Assembly: GCF_027625935.1 (NCBI RefSeq)
Contig: NZ_CP115300.1
Coordinates: 1,302,001 to 1,366,000 of the forward strand
Origin: Streptomyces camelliae
GTDB lineage: Bacteria > Actinomycetota > Actinomycetes > Streptomycetales > Streptomycetaceae
Reading direction: 5' to 3'
Length of the DNA stretch: 64,000 bases
In this document: in pieces, positions 45,992-60,465 of the stretch
Numbering within the stretch: the first letter of the stretch is position 1
Layout of the letters: every line of letters begins with the position of its first letter
Translations under genes and position numbers: made by a program
Notes under the pieces: generated by a model
Databases searched by the model: none
The model's input: only the letters and a program-made list of their open reading frames with translations
What the model was told of the DNA's origin: nothing

Positions 45992-47464
45992 TCACGCTTC
46001 CGCACTCACCCGCACCTGTCCGCCCTCGGGGTCGACGCGGTCGTGCCAGCCGGCACCGAGGGTCAGGGTGCGATGGGGCAGGGCGGTGCCGGGGACGCGG
46101 CGCTCGCGGTGCAGGAGGCGGCCGCCCTGGCGGACGTACAACGCGGGTCGGCGCAGCGTGACTTCGGTGCGCAGGACGTACTGCTCCGGCCGGTTCGCCG
46201 GGCTGATGCGGTTCGGGGCGATCCAGCGCAGCGGAGCCTCGACGGTGAGCGCAAGTCCGGGGCCGGGCCAGCCCGCGCCCGCGCCCGTGCCGAGGAAGTC
46301 CAGGACGGCTCCGGCCGCGCGGGCGCCCTCGCGGGCCGCGGTGGCGGCGGGTTCGACGGCATGCAGGACGTTCCCGGCGGCGAAGACCCCGTACCGCGAG
46401 GTGTGCAGGGAGCCGTTCACGGCGGGGCCGCGGGTGCCGGCGTCCAGGACGAGGGCGCCGCGGCGGGCGAGTTCGTGGTCGGGGATGAAGTCGCCGGTGA
46501 ACACGACGGTGTCGCAGGCCAGGACGGTGGCACGGCCGTCACGGTGGCGCACTCGGACCCCGGACAGGCGTCCGTGGCCGAGGAGTTCGGTGACCGTGGT
46601 GTCCGTCAGCAACGCGATGCCGCGGCCCAGGCGGACCGACTGGGCACGACACAGTGGGACTTGGGCGCGAGGCTGTTCCGTGACCAGCGCCACGACCTCC
46701 GCCCCGGCCGCGCGTACGGTGTCGGCCGCCGCGTACGAGACGTTCTCGGCGCCGACGACGACCGCGCGGGTGCCGATGTGCTGGCCGAACAGGTGGACGG
46801 CCTGCTGGAGTTCACCCGTGGTGTAGACCCCGGCGGGACGGGTCCCGGGCACCAGCCGGGCCGTGCGCGGGCGTTCACGGGCACCGGTGGCGAGGACGAC
46901 GGCCCGCGCGGCGATGGTCTCGTGACCGCGGGGACCGACGACGCGAAGCACCGGCTCTCGCTCCGGACCTACGGTGTGGAGCCCGATACCACCGGCACCA
47001 CCTACTCCCTCCGGCACGCCCCGGCCCGCCCCGGGCGGCACCGCCGCAGACGCCCCGCCGTGATCCGGGGTACCCCGTCCCGCCTCGGACACCCTCGCCG
47101 CCGGCAGGCCCGGGGATGCCATGGCACCCGACGACGCCCCCCAGTCCAGGACGGTCACCCCGGTCCGGATCACGGCGCCCGCCCGCGCTGCCGCCTCCGC
47201 CAGCAGGTGGGCGTACTCGGGGCCGGTCCGCGGGCGGCTGCGGCTCCCGAAGCCGCCGTGGGCACAGTGCCGGAGCACTCCCCCGGCCTCCTGCTCCCGC
47301 TCCAGCACCTCGACCCGGCCGGCTCCGGAGGAGGCCAGCCGGGCGGCGGCGACCAGCCCCGCGGGCCCCGCGCCGACGACCAGGACGTCGACCCGTCGGC
47401 TGGACGGGCCCGGTACGCCATGCCCCGTCCCGCCGGCCCCCGACGCGCTTCCCCCGGCCGTCAC
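45992..47464 (-). CDS. FAD-dependent pyridine nucleotide-disulfide-type oxidoreductase
   Basis: A 490-residue flavoprotein. FAD loop VLVVGAGPAGLVAAARLAS lies at about 27-45, a second Rossmann region has TRAVVVGAENVSYAAADTVRAAGAEV, and the FAD motif is ATGARERPR. Residues about 110-160 are a Gly/Ala/Pro-rich insertion that looks disordered. It is the third gene of the operon with an FGGY kinase and a GlpA-like oxidase. In other bacteria such trios (FAD oxidase with BFD domain plus NAD/FAD oxidoreductase) form an anaerobic-type glycerol-3-phosphate dehydrogenase complex (GlpA-GlpB) or an amine oxidase-like complex. Here it probably passes electrons from the coupled oxidase. GTG overlaps the upstream TGA (GTGA). 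Confidence 0.87.
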   Translation of the reverse strand: MTAGGSASGAGGTGHGVPGPSSRRVDVLVVGAGPAGLVAAARLASSGAGRVEVLEREQEAGGVLRHCAHGGFGSRSRPRTGPEYAHLLAEAAARAGAVIRTGVTVLDWGASSGAMASPGLPAARVSEAGRGTPDHGGASAAVPPGAGRGVPEGVGGAGGIGLHTVGPEREPVLRVVGPRGHETIAARAVVLATGARERPRTARLVPGTRPAGVYTTGELQQAVHLFGQHIGTRAVVVGAENVSYAAADTVRAAGAEVVALVTEQPRAQVPLCRAQSVRLGRGIALLTDTTVTELLGHGRLSGVRVRHRDGRATVLACDTVVFTGDFIPDHELARRGALVLDAGTRGPAVNGSLHTSRYGVFAAGNVLHAVEPAATAAREGARAAGAVLDFLGTGAGAGWPGPGLALTVEAPLRWIAPNRISPANRPEQYVLRTEVTLRRPALYVRQGGRLLHRERRVPGTALPHRTLTLGAGWHDRVDPEGGQVRVSAEA

Positions 47465-48860
47465 GCCCGCGCCCTCTCGAACAACTCCCGCACCGCCGCC
47501 CCGCAGTAGAAGCCCTGGCAGCGACCCGCGCGGGCCCTGGTCCGGCGGCGCAGGCCCTCCAGGGTGCGGGGTGGGATCGGGCCGGCCAGGGCGTCGCGGA
47601 TCTCGCCTCGGGAGACGCGTTCGCAGTGGCAGACCAGAGTGCCGTACTCGGGGTCGGCGGCGATGAGTTCGGGGCGTTGGTAGGGGCGCGGGAAGGACTC
47701 GCCGAGGTTGGGCATGGTCACCGGTTCCAGTTCGCGTCGCGGGCCGAGGTCGAGGCCTGTTTCCGCCAGCAGGCCGGTGACGTGGGCGGCGATCGCCAGG
47801 GACGCGGTCAGGCCGGTGGAGCGGATGCCGCCGACGGTGACGTAGCCCTGCCCGGGGTGGGCGGCGATGCGGTAGTCCTCCTGGCCGGTGGCCGCGCGCA
47901 GTCCGGCGTAGACGGCGGTGACCTCCTCCTGAAGCAGGTCGGGCAGGATACGGCGGCCCTTGTCCCGCAGTCCGGCGAGGCCCTCGGCGGTGGAGCCGGT
48001 GGCCCGCTTGTCGTCCAGGTCCTCCGCGGTGGGGCCGAGCAGGACGTTGCCGTAGACGGTGGGAGCGACCAGGACGCCCTTGCCGAGCGCGGTCGGGACC
48101 GGCAGGAGGATGTGCCGGACGAGGGGGCGGGCGAGCTTGTCGTACACCAGGAGCTGGCCGCGGCGCGGGGTGACGGTGAAGTCCTCGTGACCGAGGAGGC
48201 GGTCGACCGTGTCGGCGTGCAGTCCGGCCGCGTTGACCAGGCGGCGGGCGTGCAGGGTGCCGCGCGAGGTCAGCAGGCGGTGACCGCCGTCCTGCCGACT
48301 CGCGTGCTGCACAGGTGTGTTGAGGTGCAGGTCCACTCCCGCGTGGACCGCCTGCGTGGCGTACGCCAGAGTCGTCGTCCAGGGGCAGATGATGCTCTCG
48401 CCGGGGACGTGCAGGGCGCCGAGCGCGCCGGGTCCGAGGCGGGGTTCGCGGGCGTACAGTTCGCCGGGGCTCAGCGGGCGCGTGTCGTGGTAGCCGTTGC
48501 GCTCGGCCTTCGCGGCCAGCCGGGGCAGGGCGGCGAGCTGCTCCTCGTCCCAGGCGACCAGCAGGGCGCCGACGCGTTCCACGGGGATGCCGGTCTCGGC
48601 CGCGTAGGCGCCGAGCCGCTCGTAGCCGTCGCGGACCAGGCGGGCCTCCAGGGTGCCGGGGGCCGCGTCGAAACCGGTGTGCAGGATCGAGGTGTTGGCC
48701 TTGGAGGTGCCCTGGCCGACGTCGTCCTGGGCCTCCACCAGGGCGATGCGCAGCCGGGGGTGGCGGGCGAGCGCGCGGGCGATGGCGCAGCCGACCACTC
48801 CGGCGCCGACGACCGCCACGTCGTACGCCGTCTCGGGCAGTGGCCCGTCCGCGGTGACGG

Positions 48861-48864
<4 letters not shown>
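47461..48864 (-). CDS. GlpA-like FAD oxidoreductase with C-terminal BFD-type [2Fe-2S] domain
   Basis: A 467-residue DAO-family flavoprotein: N-terminal YDVAVVGAGVVGCAIARALAR with VEAQDDVGQGTSKANT following, and a C-terminal BFD-like domain holding four cysteines (LVCHCERVSRGEIRDAL and RCQGFYC). This build is that of GlpA, the catalytic subunit of anaerobic glycerol 3-phosphate dehydrogenase, and of L-2-hydroxyglutarate oxidase-like proteins. The neighbouring sugar/glycerol kinase supports oxidation of a phosphorylated C3 substrate. The start ATG overlaps the stop of the kinase gene (ATGA) and its own stop overlaps the next start, so all three proteins are made together. GlpC is missing. Confidence 0.9.
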
Positions 48865-50291
<1,427 letters not shown>

Positions 50292-50376
50292 CGCACCTTC
50301 TCCCGTCGCGCCTCGAAGATCACACCGCGTCAGCCTGCCGTCGCGCCGCGTCCGGAGTCAAGCACCGGCGGACATT

Positions 50377-50404
50377 CAACTCACCTGGATAAATAGTTGA
50401 GTTG
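50377..50404. promoter_or_regulatory. Inverted repeat between divergent kinase operon and hypothetical gene
   Basis: CAACTCA-N14-TGAGTTG, 7-bp perfect arms in an AT-rich island (ATAAATAG between them). It sits in the shared upstream region of the glycerol-type operon and the plus-strand gene at 50546. A -10-like TATAGT (50435-50440) lies on the plus-strand side. A plausible operator for a regulator encoded elsewhere. Confidence 0.6.
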
Positions 50405-50489
50405 GCAACAATGGTGGGGCGCAACCGCCCCCTCTATAGTGACCGCCGACCACCGCGCCGCACCTCAATCGCCGCCCACAGGAGTGCTG

Positions 50490-50546
50490 TTGCTACGCCA
50501 CCCCGCCACCTCGCCCATGGGCCAGTGGCCCGGGACCGACGGCTGA
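50490..50546 (+). CDS. Possible 18-codon leader peptide overlapping the next gene
   Basis: AGGAG, five bases, TTG, then 18 codons (first residues LLRHPATSPM, read Met at the start) ending TGA, which overlaps the ATG of the next gene as TGATG. The downstream gene itself has no good ribosome site, so its translation could depend on this short frame. An alternative is a frameshift or sequencing error joining the two. Confidence 0.45.
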   Translation: MLRHPATSPMGQWPGTDG

Positions 50547-51520
50547 TGGCCCGAGAAGGAGCACGCCCCTCCTATGACCCCGCCGGTCCGGACCGCGCCC
50601 TGCGCGCCGCGTTGCAGGATCTGCGCACCGGCCGCTGGATGGCCATGCGGACGCTGCTCGCGGACACCCGGGACTGGTGGCAGTGGACCCAGCGCACCCA
50701 GGTCCTCGCGGCGGCCGCCGCCGGCACCGACGTGGTGCGGGCCTGGCTCGCCGAGGAGCCGGGCAGCGTGCACGCCGTGGTGATGCACGCCCGGGTCGCG
50801 GTGGAGCGGGCCCTGCGCGCCCAGCGCGAACGGCACCGCCGTACCCACGAGTTGTGGATCGAGGCCTGGGACGCCGCCCAGTCCGCCACCCGCAGCGCCC
50901 CGCACGACCCGGTGCCCTGGGTGTGTCTGCTGGCGCTCGCCCAGCTGGACCCGGAGCAGCGCTGGGAGGAGCACCGGACGGCCGCGCCCGAGCCGATGCT
51001 GCCGCCGGGTCCCTGGGGACTGCTGGCCGAGGCGGGCAAGCGGGACCCGCACAACCGCGAGGCGCACCACCGGATGCTGCAGTTCCTGTACGCGCGCGGC
51101 GGCACGGGCCGGCTCGCGGAGGCCGCCGGCTACGCGCACTGGGCCGCCGCGCAGGCCCCGGCCGGCTCCGCGCTGCACGTGCTGCCGCTGTACGTCCGGG
51201 TCGAGCGCTACCGGCGCGACAGCGGCCATGACGCGGCGCTCGACCTGCACTGGGTGGCGGAGGACGCGGCCCGCGAGGCGCGGCGCGCCCTGCACGCGTG
51301 GTTCGAGCACACCCACCGCGACGAACGCTCGCTGCCGGACCTCAACCATCTGGCCCACGCCCTGTGGGGGTCCCTGCAATTCCCCGACGCGGCACGGGTG
51401 TTCGACGCGATCGGCCCGTACTTCACACCCCCGCCCTGGATGTACCGCACCCCCGACCGCCACCGGGCCCTGGAGATCTTCCTCCAGGCCCGCGACCGCT
51501 GCCGGGCGGCCCGCCCCTGA
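50546..51520 (+). CDS. Helical-repeat-like hypothetical protein
   Basis: A 324-residue soluble protein, rich in Ala, Arg, Trp and His, apparently all alpha-helical with a repeated helix-turn-helix rhythm resembling TPR or SEL-like arrays: LQDLRTGRWMAMRTLLADTR, AVVMHARVAVERALRAQRER, ELWIEAWDAAQSATRSAPHD, and near the end RRALHAWFEHTHRDERSLPD. I do not recognise a named family. No signal peptide or membrane segment is visible. The best start, ATG 50546, lacks a ribosome site of its own but overlaps the stop of a short upstream frame that has one. The amino acid permease gene follows 50 bp downstream on the same strand. Function unknown; a scaffold or regulator role is possible. Confidence 0.8.
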   Translation: MAREGARPSYDPAGPDRALRAALQDLRTGRWMAMRTLLADTRDWWQWTQRTQVLAAAAAGTDVVRAWLAEEPGSVHAVVMHARVAVERALRAQRERHRRTHELWIEAWDAAQSATRSAPHDPVPWVCLLALAQLDPEQRWEEHRTAAPEPMLPPGPWGLLAEAGKRDPHNREAHHRMLQFLYARGGTGRLAEAAGYAHWAAAQAPAGSALHVLPLYVRVERYRRDSGHDAALDLHWVAEDAAREARRALHAWFEHTHRDERSLPDLNHLAHALWGSLQFPDAARVFDAIGPYFTPPPWMYRTPDRHRALEIFLQARDRCRAARP

Positions 51521-51570
51521 ACGCACATCCCCATGTCCGCTCCCCCTGTCGACCCGGAGGCCTCCCCCGC

Positions 51571-53115
51571 ATGTCCGCCACCCCCGATCCATCGCCCTCG
51601 CCATCACTCTCGTCCGCCCTGCTCCAGCAGGACGAGGAGCAGCGGCTGCGTGAACTCGGCTACCGGCCGGTGCTGGCCCGCCGTATGGGCGGCTTCGGCA
51701 ACTTCGCGATCAGCTTCTCGGTGATCTCGATCCTGTCCGGCTGCATGACGCTCTACGGCTTCGGCCTGAACACCGGCGGTCCCGCCGTGATGCTGTGGGG
51801 CTGGGCGGGCGTCGGCCTGTTCGTGCTGTGCGTCGGTCTCGCGCTCGCCGAGGTCACCAGCGCCTATCCGACCTCCGGCGCGCTGTACTACATGGCCGAC
51901 CGCCTCGGCGGGCCGCGCTGGGGCTGGTACACGGGCTGGCTGAATCTGCTCGGTCTGCTCGGTGCGATCGCCGGCATCGACTACGGCGCGGCCCTGTTCG
52001 CCGGCGCGTTCGCGAACCTCCAGTGGGGCTTCACTCCGACGCCCGGCAAGACCATGCTGATCTTCTGCGCCATCCTCCTGCTGCACGCGGTGCTGAACCT
52101 GTTCGGCGTCCGCCTGGTCAGCCTGCTCAACTCGATCAGCGTGTGGTGGCATCTGGCGGGCGTCGCGCTGATCGTCGGCGTGCTCGCGATCGTCCCCGAC
52201 CACCACCGGTCGGCCTCCTTCGTGTTCACGAAGTTCGTCAACGAGACCGGCTGGCACAACCCGGTCTACGTGGCGGCGATCGGCCTGCTGCTCGCGCAGT
52301 ACACGTTCTCCGGCTACGACGCCTCCGCGCATCTGTCGGAGGAGACCTCGCAGGCGTCGGTGGCCGCGGCCAAGGGCATCGTGCGCTCCATCTGGGCGTC
52401 CTGGATCGCCGGCTTCGTCCTGCTCGCCGGACTGACCTTCGCCATCCAGGACTACGACGCCACCCGCAACACCGCGACCGGGGTGCCGCCCGCGCAGATC
52501 CTGCTCGACGGGCTCGGCACCGACGGCGCGAGCGCGCTGCTGCTGGTCGTGATCATCGCCCAGCTCTTCTGCGGCAACGCCGAGGTGGCCGCGGCCAGCC
52601 GGATGGTGTTCGCGTTCAGCCGGGACGGCGCGCTGCCCGGCTCGCACCTGTGGCGCAAGGTCAGCGGCCGCACCCAGACACCGGTCGCCGCCGTCTGGCT
52701 GTCCGCCGTCGTGGCCGGCGTCCTCGCCCTGCCGTCGCTGTACTCGGCGACCGCGTACAACGCCGTGACCGCCATCAACGTCATCGGGATCACGCCCGCC
52801 TACGCCATCCCGGTGCTGCTGCGGCTGCGCGCGGGCGACCGTTTCCAGCCGGGGCCGTGGCAACTGGGCCGCTGGAGCAAGCCGATCGGCTGGATCGCGG
52901 TGATCTGGGTCGCCGCTGTGACCGTGCTGTTCTGCCTGCCGCAGGCCTCGCCGGTGACCGTCGACACGATGAACTACGCCTCGGTGGCGCTCGCCGTGGT
53001 CCTGGTCCTCGCGAGTGTCTGGTGGTACGTCGCCCGCCGCTCGTACGGCACGCCGACGGCCGCCGCGTACGGCAACGACCGTGACCAGGCCGAACTCGCG
53101 GAGGGCATCATCTGA
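51571..53115 (+). CDS. APC-superfamily amino acid/GABA-type permease
   Basis: A 514-residue transporter with about 12 membrane segments. The N-terminal cytoplasmic part ends in QDEEQRLRELGYRPVLARRMGGFGNFAISFSVISILSG, characteristic of the GABA/choline permease branch (UGA4-like). Further landmarks are AEVTSAYPTSGALYYMADRLGG and SAHLSEETSQASVAAAKGIVRS. The substrate is probably an amino acid, GABA or another amine. ATG at 51571 with GGAGG ten bases upstream. A hairpin follows. The neighbouring upstream hypothetical gene may be cotranscribed. Confidence 0.92.
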   Translation: MSATPDPSPSPSLSSALLQQDEEQRLRELGYRPVLARRMGGFGNFAISFSVISILSGCMTLYGFGLNTGGPAVMLWGWAGVGLFVLCVGLALAEVTSAYPTSGALYYMADRLGGPRWGWYTGWLNLLGLLGAIAGIDYGAALFAGAFANLQWGFTPTPGKTMLIFCAILLLHAVLNLFGVRLVSLLNSISVWWHLAGVALIVGVLAIVPDHHRSASFVFTKFVNETGWHNPVYVAAIGLLLAQYTFSGYDASAHLSEETSQASVAAAKGIVRSIWASWIAGFVLLAGLTFAIQDYDATRNTATGVPPAQILLDGLGTDGASALLLVVIIAQLFCGNAEVAAASRMVFAFSRDGALPGSHLWRKVSGRTQTPVAAVWLSAVVAGVLALPSLYSATAYNAVTAINVIGITPAYAIPVLLRLRAGDRFQPGPWQLGRWSKPIGWIAVIWVAAVTVLFCLPQASPVTVDTMNYASVALAVVLVLASVWWYVARRSYGTPTAAAYGNDRDQAELAEGII

Positions 53116-53181
53116 GCCGGCTGCCCGCGGGACACCGGTCCGGGTACGAACTGGTGTTCCGGATACGGCAGGATGAACGAT

Positions 53182-53215
53182 CGCGCCGGTGGGCGGAGTT
53201 CCTCCGGCCGGCGCG
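53182..53215 (+). terminator. Hairpin after the permease gene
   Basis: A perfect 8-bp outer stem (CGCGCCGG/CCGGCGCG) with an inner GGAG/CTCC pairing, 67 bp past the stop codon and before the MscS gene. Confidence 0.65.
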
Positions 53216-53298
53216 TTCGCACATCCCGCACAGCAAGCAGGTGACCACGTGACGAGACGTCCCCCCTTTGCAGCCGCCGCAGTCCCCGGAGGTGACCG

Positions 53299-56753
<3,455 letters not shown>

Positions 56754-56785
56754 GCAAGTCGGGCAAACTCGACTGGGTTGGGTCG

Positions 56786-56825
56786 CGCCCCAAAGGGGCG
56801 CGGGGAACTGCGCGACCAGCCACGA
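56786..56825. repeat. Dispersed hairpin repeat, copy 2
   Basis: Same 40-bp element as at 42015: CGCCCC-AAA-GGGGCG hairpin, then CGGGGAACTGCGCGACCAGC, CACGA. One mismatch to copy 1, in the loop. It lies 32 bp after the icd stop. GGTCGCG before it and CGCGACC within it also pair, allowing a second, larger stem. Confidence 0.9.
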
Positions 56826-56907
56826 TGGAGCCGCAGACGACCGACTACACATCGCGGCACTTCCAGCGGAGTGCTTAGTCGCCACGGCGCCCGAGCCGAC
56901 CCCCTGA

Positions 56908-56943
56908 CTCCGCCCCGGCCGGTACCTCCCGGCCGGGGCGGAG
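56908..56943 (+). terminator. Very strong hairpin, 14-bp perfect stem
   Basis: CTCCGCCCCGGCCG, 8-base loop GTACCTCC, CGGCCGGGGCGGAG. Located 155 bp after icd and 165 bp before metY. It ends the icd transcript or acts as an attenuator in a metY leader. The rest of the 354-bp gap holds the repeat copy described separately, and I saw no further gene. Confidence 0.8.
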
Positions 56944-57107
56944 CCGTGTGCGGGTTCACGGAATCCGGTCGCCCGTGTTGCCGGACATTGCGCCGGCATG
57001 TCGTCCGTGACGTCCTCATGTCACGTTCCGCGCACGCCTGTCGGGCCCTGCCCCGCCGTGCTTCCCTCGTGCCACGTCCCGCCGCTCTCCCCCGCACGAG
57101 GAGCACC

Positions 57108-58421
57108 ATGAGCACGCAGCCCGACACGTCGGCCTGGTCCTTCGAGACGAAGCAGATCCACGCCGGAGCCGCCCCCGACCCGGCGACCGGCGCCCGGGCG
57201 ACACCGGTGTACCAGACCACGTCCTTCGTCTTCCGCGACACGCGACACGCGGCCGACCTGTTCTCGCTGGCCGAGCCCGGCAACATCTACACCCGGATCC
57301 ACAACCCCACCACGGACGTGTTCGAGCAGCGGATCGCCGCGCTGGAGGGCGGGGTCGGCGCGGTCGCGCTCGCCTCGGGGCAGGCGGCCGAGACCCTGGC
57401 GATCCTGACGCTGGCCGGCGCCGGGGACCACATCGTCTCCAGCACCTCGCTGTACGGCGGCACGTACAACCTCTTCCGGCACACCCTGCCCAAGTTCGGC
57501 ATCGAGGTGTCCTTCGTGGACGACCCGGACGACCCCGACGCCTGGCGGGCGGCGATCCGGCCGACCACCAAGGCGCTGTTCGCCGAGTCGCTCGGCAACC
57601 CGCGCGGCAATGTGCTGGACATCCGTGCGGTCGCCGACGTGGCCCACGCGGCCGGGGTCCCGCTGATCGTGGACAACACCGTGCCGACCCCGTATCTGCT
57701 GCGGCCGATCGAGCACGGCGCCGACATCGTGGTGCACTCGGCGACCAAGTTCCTGGGCGGGCACGGCACCGCCATCGCCGGTGTCGTGGTGGACGGCGGC
57801 ACCTTCGACTTCGGCGCGCACGCCGACCGCTTCCCGGACTTCTCCGAGCCCGACCCGAGCTACCACGGTCTGCGCTACTGGCCGGCGCTCGGCCCGGGCG
57901 CGTTCGCGGTCAAGCTGCGCGTGCAGCTGCTGCGCGACCTCGGCCCGGCGCTCTCCCCGCACTCGGCGTTCCTGCTGCTCCAAGGCGTGGAGACGCTGAG
58001 CCTGCGGCTGGAGCGGCACACCGCCAACGCACAGGCCCTCGCGGAGTGGCTGGAGCAACGCGACGAAGTGTCGGTCGTCCACTATCCGGGCCTGGAGTCC
58101 AGCACGTGGTACGACGCCGGGCAGAAGTACCTGCCGCGCGGGGCCGGTGCCGTGATCTCCTTCGAGCTGCGCGGCGGGGTCGAGGCGGGCAAGCGGTTCG
58201 TCGACGCCGTCGAGCTGTTCAGCCATCTCGCCAACATCGGTGACGTGCGCAGCCTGATCATCCATCCGGCGTCCACCACGCACAGCCAGCTCACCGAGGA
58301 GCAGCTCGCGGCGACCGGCACCGCTCCGGGCCTGGTGCGGCTGTCGGTCGGCATCGAGAACCTGGCCGACCTCAAGGCGGACCTGGAGGCCGGCTTCCGC
58401 GCGGCCAAGGGCACGTCCTGA
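57108..58421 (+). CDS. metY: O-acetylhomoserine/O-acetylserine sulfhydrylase
   Basis: A 437-residue PLP enzyme of the Cys/Met metabolism family that makes homocysteine (or cysteine) from the acetylated amino acid and sulfide. It opens [20 protein letters not shown] with [20 protein letters not shown]. The substrate/PLP segments are [20 protein letters not shown] and [26 protein letters not shown], where the Lys of SATK is the Schiff base residue before FLGGHG. ATG at 57108 with GAGGAG four bases upstream. The metX gene starts eight bases after its stop, giving the classical direct-sulfhydrylation pair for methionine synthesis. Confidence 0.96.
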   Translation: MSTQPDTSAWSFETKQIHAGAAPDPATGARATPVYQTTSFVFRDTRHAADLFSLAEPGNIYTRIHNPTTDVFEQRIAALEGGVGAVALASGQAAETLAILTLAGAGDHIVSSTSLYGGTYNLFRHTLPKFGIEVSFVDDPDDPDAWRAAIRPTTKALFAESLGNPRGNVLDIRAVADVAHAAGVPLIVDNTVPTPYLLRPIEHGADIVVHSATKFLGGHGTAIAGVVVDGGTFDFGAHADRFPDFSEPDPSYHGLRYWPALGPGAFAVKLRVQLLRDLGPALSPHSAFLLLQGVETLSLRLERHTANAQALAEWLEQRDEVSVVHYPGLESSTWYDAGQKYLPRGAGAVISFELRGGVEAGKRFVDAVELFSHLANIGDVRSLIIHPASTTHSQLTEEQLAATGTAPGLVRLSVGIENLADLKADLEAGFRAAKGTS

Positions 58422-58429
58422 GCACGCGG

Positions 58430-59557
58430 ATGACCGAGAGCGGGGCGCCGGTCACCGGTGCCTGGCGCGAGGGGGATCCGCCGGGCCACCGGCAGTGGTG
58501 GACGGCCGAGAAGCCGCTCCCGCTGGAGGCGGGCGGTGAACTCCCGGGTGTGCGGCTGGCGTTCGAGACATGGGGGCGGATCGCGCCGGACGCGTCCAAC
58601 GCGGTGCTGGTCCTCCACGCGCTGACCGGCGACAGCCACGCCTCGGGCCCCGCCGGCCCGGGCCACCCCTCCCCCGGCTGGTGGGCGGGGCTGGTGGGCC
58701 CGGGTCTGGCCCTGGACACCGACCGCTGGTTCGTGGTGGCGCCCAATGTGCTGGGCGGCTGCCAGGGCAGCACCGGCCCCGCCTCCCCGCGTCCGGACGG
58801 CCGCCGGGCCTGGGGCGGTGCCTTCCCGTTCCTCACCCAGCGCGACCAGGTGGCGGCGGAGGCCGCGCTCGCGAACACGCTGGGCATCGCGCGCTGGGCG
58901 CTGGTCGTCGGCGGCTCGATGGGCGGGATGCGGGCCGTGGAGTGGGCGGTGTCGTACCCGGAGCGGACCGGTGCGCTGCTGCTGCTCGCCACCACGGCGG
59001 CGGCGAGCGCGGAACAGATCGCCTGGGCCGGCATCCAGCTGCACGCCGTCCGCGCCGACCCGCACTGGCAGGGCGGCGACTACCACGGCACGGGCCACGG
59101 CCCGCACGCCGGCCTGGGCCTGGCCCGCCGCCTCGCCCAGGTCACCTACCGCAGCGAACCGGAACTGACGGCCCGCTTCGGCCGAGCCCCGCAGGACACC
59201 GAGGACCCCTGGCAGGGCGGCCGCTACCAGGTCGAGTCCTACCTGGACCATCACGCGGCGAAGCTGGTGCGCCGATTCGACGCGGGCAGCTACGTCGTCC
59301 TCAGCGAGGCGATGAACGCCCACGACGTCGGCCGGGGCCGAGGCGGACTCCGCACCGCCCTGGCTCGCGTGACGGCTCCCACCCTGGTGGCCGGCATCGA
59401 CTCCGACCGCCTCTATCCGCTCGCCCAGCAGCGGGAGCTGGCCGCGCTGATCCCGGGCGCGGACGCAGTACGCGTGATCGAGTCGCCGTACGGGCACGAC
59501 GGGTTCCTGATCGAGACGGGGCAAGTGGGTGTGCTGGTGCGGGAGTTGCTCGGCTGA
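58430..59557 (+). CDS. metX: Homoserine O-acetyltransferase
   Basis: A 375-residue alpha/beta hydrolase-fold acetyltransferase that acetylates homoserine with acetyl-CoA for MetY. Family landmarks are LPGVRLAFETWGRIAPDASNAVLVLHALTGDSH, then WFVVAPNVLGGCQGSTGP, the nucleophile elbow GGSMGGM (Ser), Asp in AGIDSDRLYP and His in YGHDGF. GCQGSTGPASPRPDG is the usual motif of acetyl- rather than succinyl-transferases. It is translationally close to metY (8 bp) and surely cotranscribed. The ribosome site is weak, which fits coupling. A formylglutamate amidohydrolase-like gene follows 69 bp later. Confidence 0.95.
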   Translation: MTESGAPVTGAWREGDPPGHRQWWTAEKPLPLEAGGELPGVRLAFETWGRIAPDASNAVLVLHALTGDSHASGPAGPGHPSPGWWAGLVGPGLALDTDRWFVVAPNVLGGCQGSTGPASPRPDGRRAWGGAFPFLTQRDQVAAEAALANTLGIARWALVVGGSMGGMRAVEWAVSYPERTGALLLLATTAAASAEQIAWAGIQLHAVRADPHWQGGDYHGTGHGPHAGLGLARRLAQVTYRSEPELTARFGRAPQDTEDPWQGGRYQVESYLDHHAAKLVRRFDAGSYVVLSEAMNAHDVGRGRGGLRTALARVTAPTLVAGIDSDRLYPLAQQRELAALIPGADAVRVIESPYGHDGFLIETGQVGVLVRELLG

Positions 59558-59626
59558 CGCAGGCGCCGGGGTCAGGGTGTGGCACGGTGGTCCCGACGCC
59601 GTCACCCAGACCTCCCGGAGCCGCCC

Positions 59627-60406
59627 GTGTCCGCCTTCGATCTGCTCCCCGGCGCCCCCGACTCACCGGTACTGTTGCACGTGCCCCACTCGGCGCGGGC
59701 GATTCCCGAGGACGTGCGCCGCGGAATCGTGCTGGACGACACCGCTCTGGAGCGGGAGCTGGACCACATCACGGACGCGCACACCGCCGAACTGGCCGAG
59801 CGAGCGGCCGAGTTGGCGGGCCTCACCCCCTGGCGGCTCGTGAACCGGCTGTCCCGGCTGGTCGTGGACCCGGAGCGGTTCCCGGACGAGCGGGAGGAGA
59901 TGGCGGCCGTCGGAATGGGCGCCGTGTACACCCGGACCACGCACAAGGACGAGCTGCGCCGGCCGGACACCGATCCGGAGCCGCTGCTGGCCCGGTACTT
60001 CCGGCCGTACGCACGGGCCGTGACCGAGGCGGTGGTGGCCCGGCTGACGGCCACCGGACGGGCCGTGATCATCGACGTGCATTCGTATCCGACCGAGCCG
60101 CTGCCCTACGAGCTGCACGGCACCGGACCGCGCCCACCCGTGTGCCTGGGCACGGACGCCTTCCACACCCCGCCGGAACTGCTTCAGGCGGCCCGGAAGG
60201 CGTTCGCGGGCTTCGGGGGGACCGGGCTGGACAGCCCGTTCGCGGGGACGTACGTACCGCTGGAGTTCTACGGCACCGACGCCCGGGTCAGTGCCCTGAT
60301 GGTGGAGATCCGGCGGGACACGTATATGGCGGAGCCTGGAGGGGCTGCCGGGCCGGGGCTGGAGCGGCTGGCCACAGCGCTGGCCGCGCTCGTCGACACG
60401 GTGTAG
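59627..60406 (+). CDS. N-formylglutamate amidohydrolase family protein
   Basis: A 259-residue zinc amidohydrolase of the HutG-type family. It opens VLLHVPHSARAIPEDVRRGI, with the metal-binding HVPHS, then ITDAHTAELAE and VNRLSRLVVDPERFPDE, a clear family pattern, and DVHSYPTEPLPYEL for the second half of the site. N-formylglutamate amidohydrolase releases formate and glutamate in histidine degradation. No hut genes are near, so the true substrate may be another N-acyl amino acid or a related peptide. Start GTG 59627 with GGAG six bases upstream. Confidence 0.88.
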   Translation: MSAFDLLPGAPDSPVLLHVPHSARAIPEDVRRGIVLDDTALERELDHITDAHTAELAERAAELAGLTPWRLVNRLSRLVVDPERFPDEREEMAAVGMGAVYTRTTHKDELRRPDTDPEPLLARYFRPYARAVTEAVVARLTATGRAVIIDVHSYPTEPLPYELHGTGPRPPVCLGTDAFHTPPELLQAARKAFAGFGGTGLDSPFAGTYVPLEFYGTDARVSALMVEIRRDTYMAEPGGAAGPGLERLATALAALVDTV

Positions 60407-60465
60407 GACTCCGGCTGGAGCATTCCCGCAGGACACCGGCCCGCCCCCGTACCAGGGTGGAATGC

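Noticed and set aside
56754..57107. SAM riboswitch (SAM-II/SAM-IV type) before metY
   Set aside because: The conserved SAM-aptamer strings were not found; the region is explained by the dispersed repeat and a plain 14-bp-stem hairpin.
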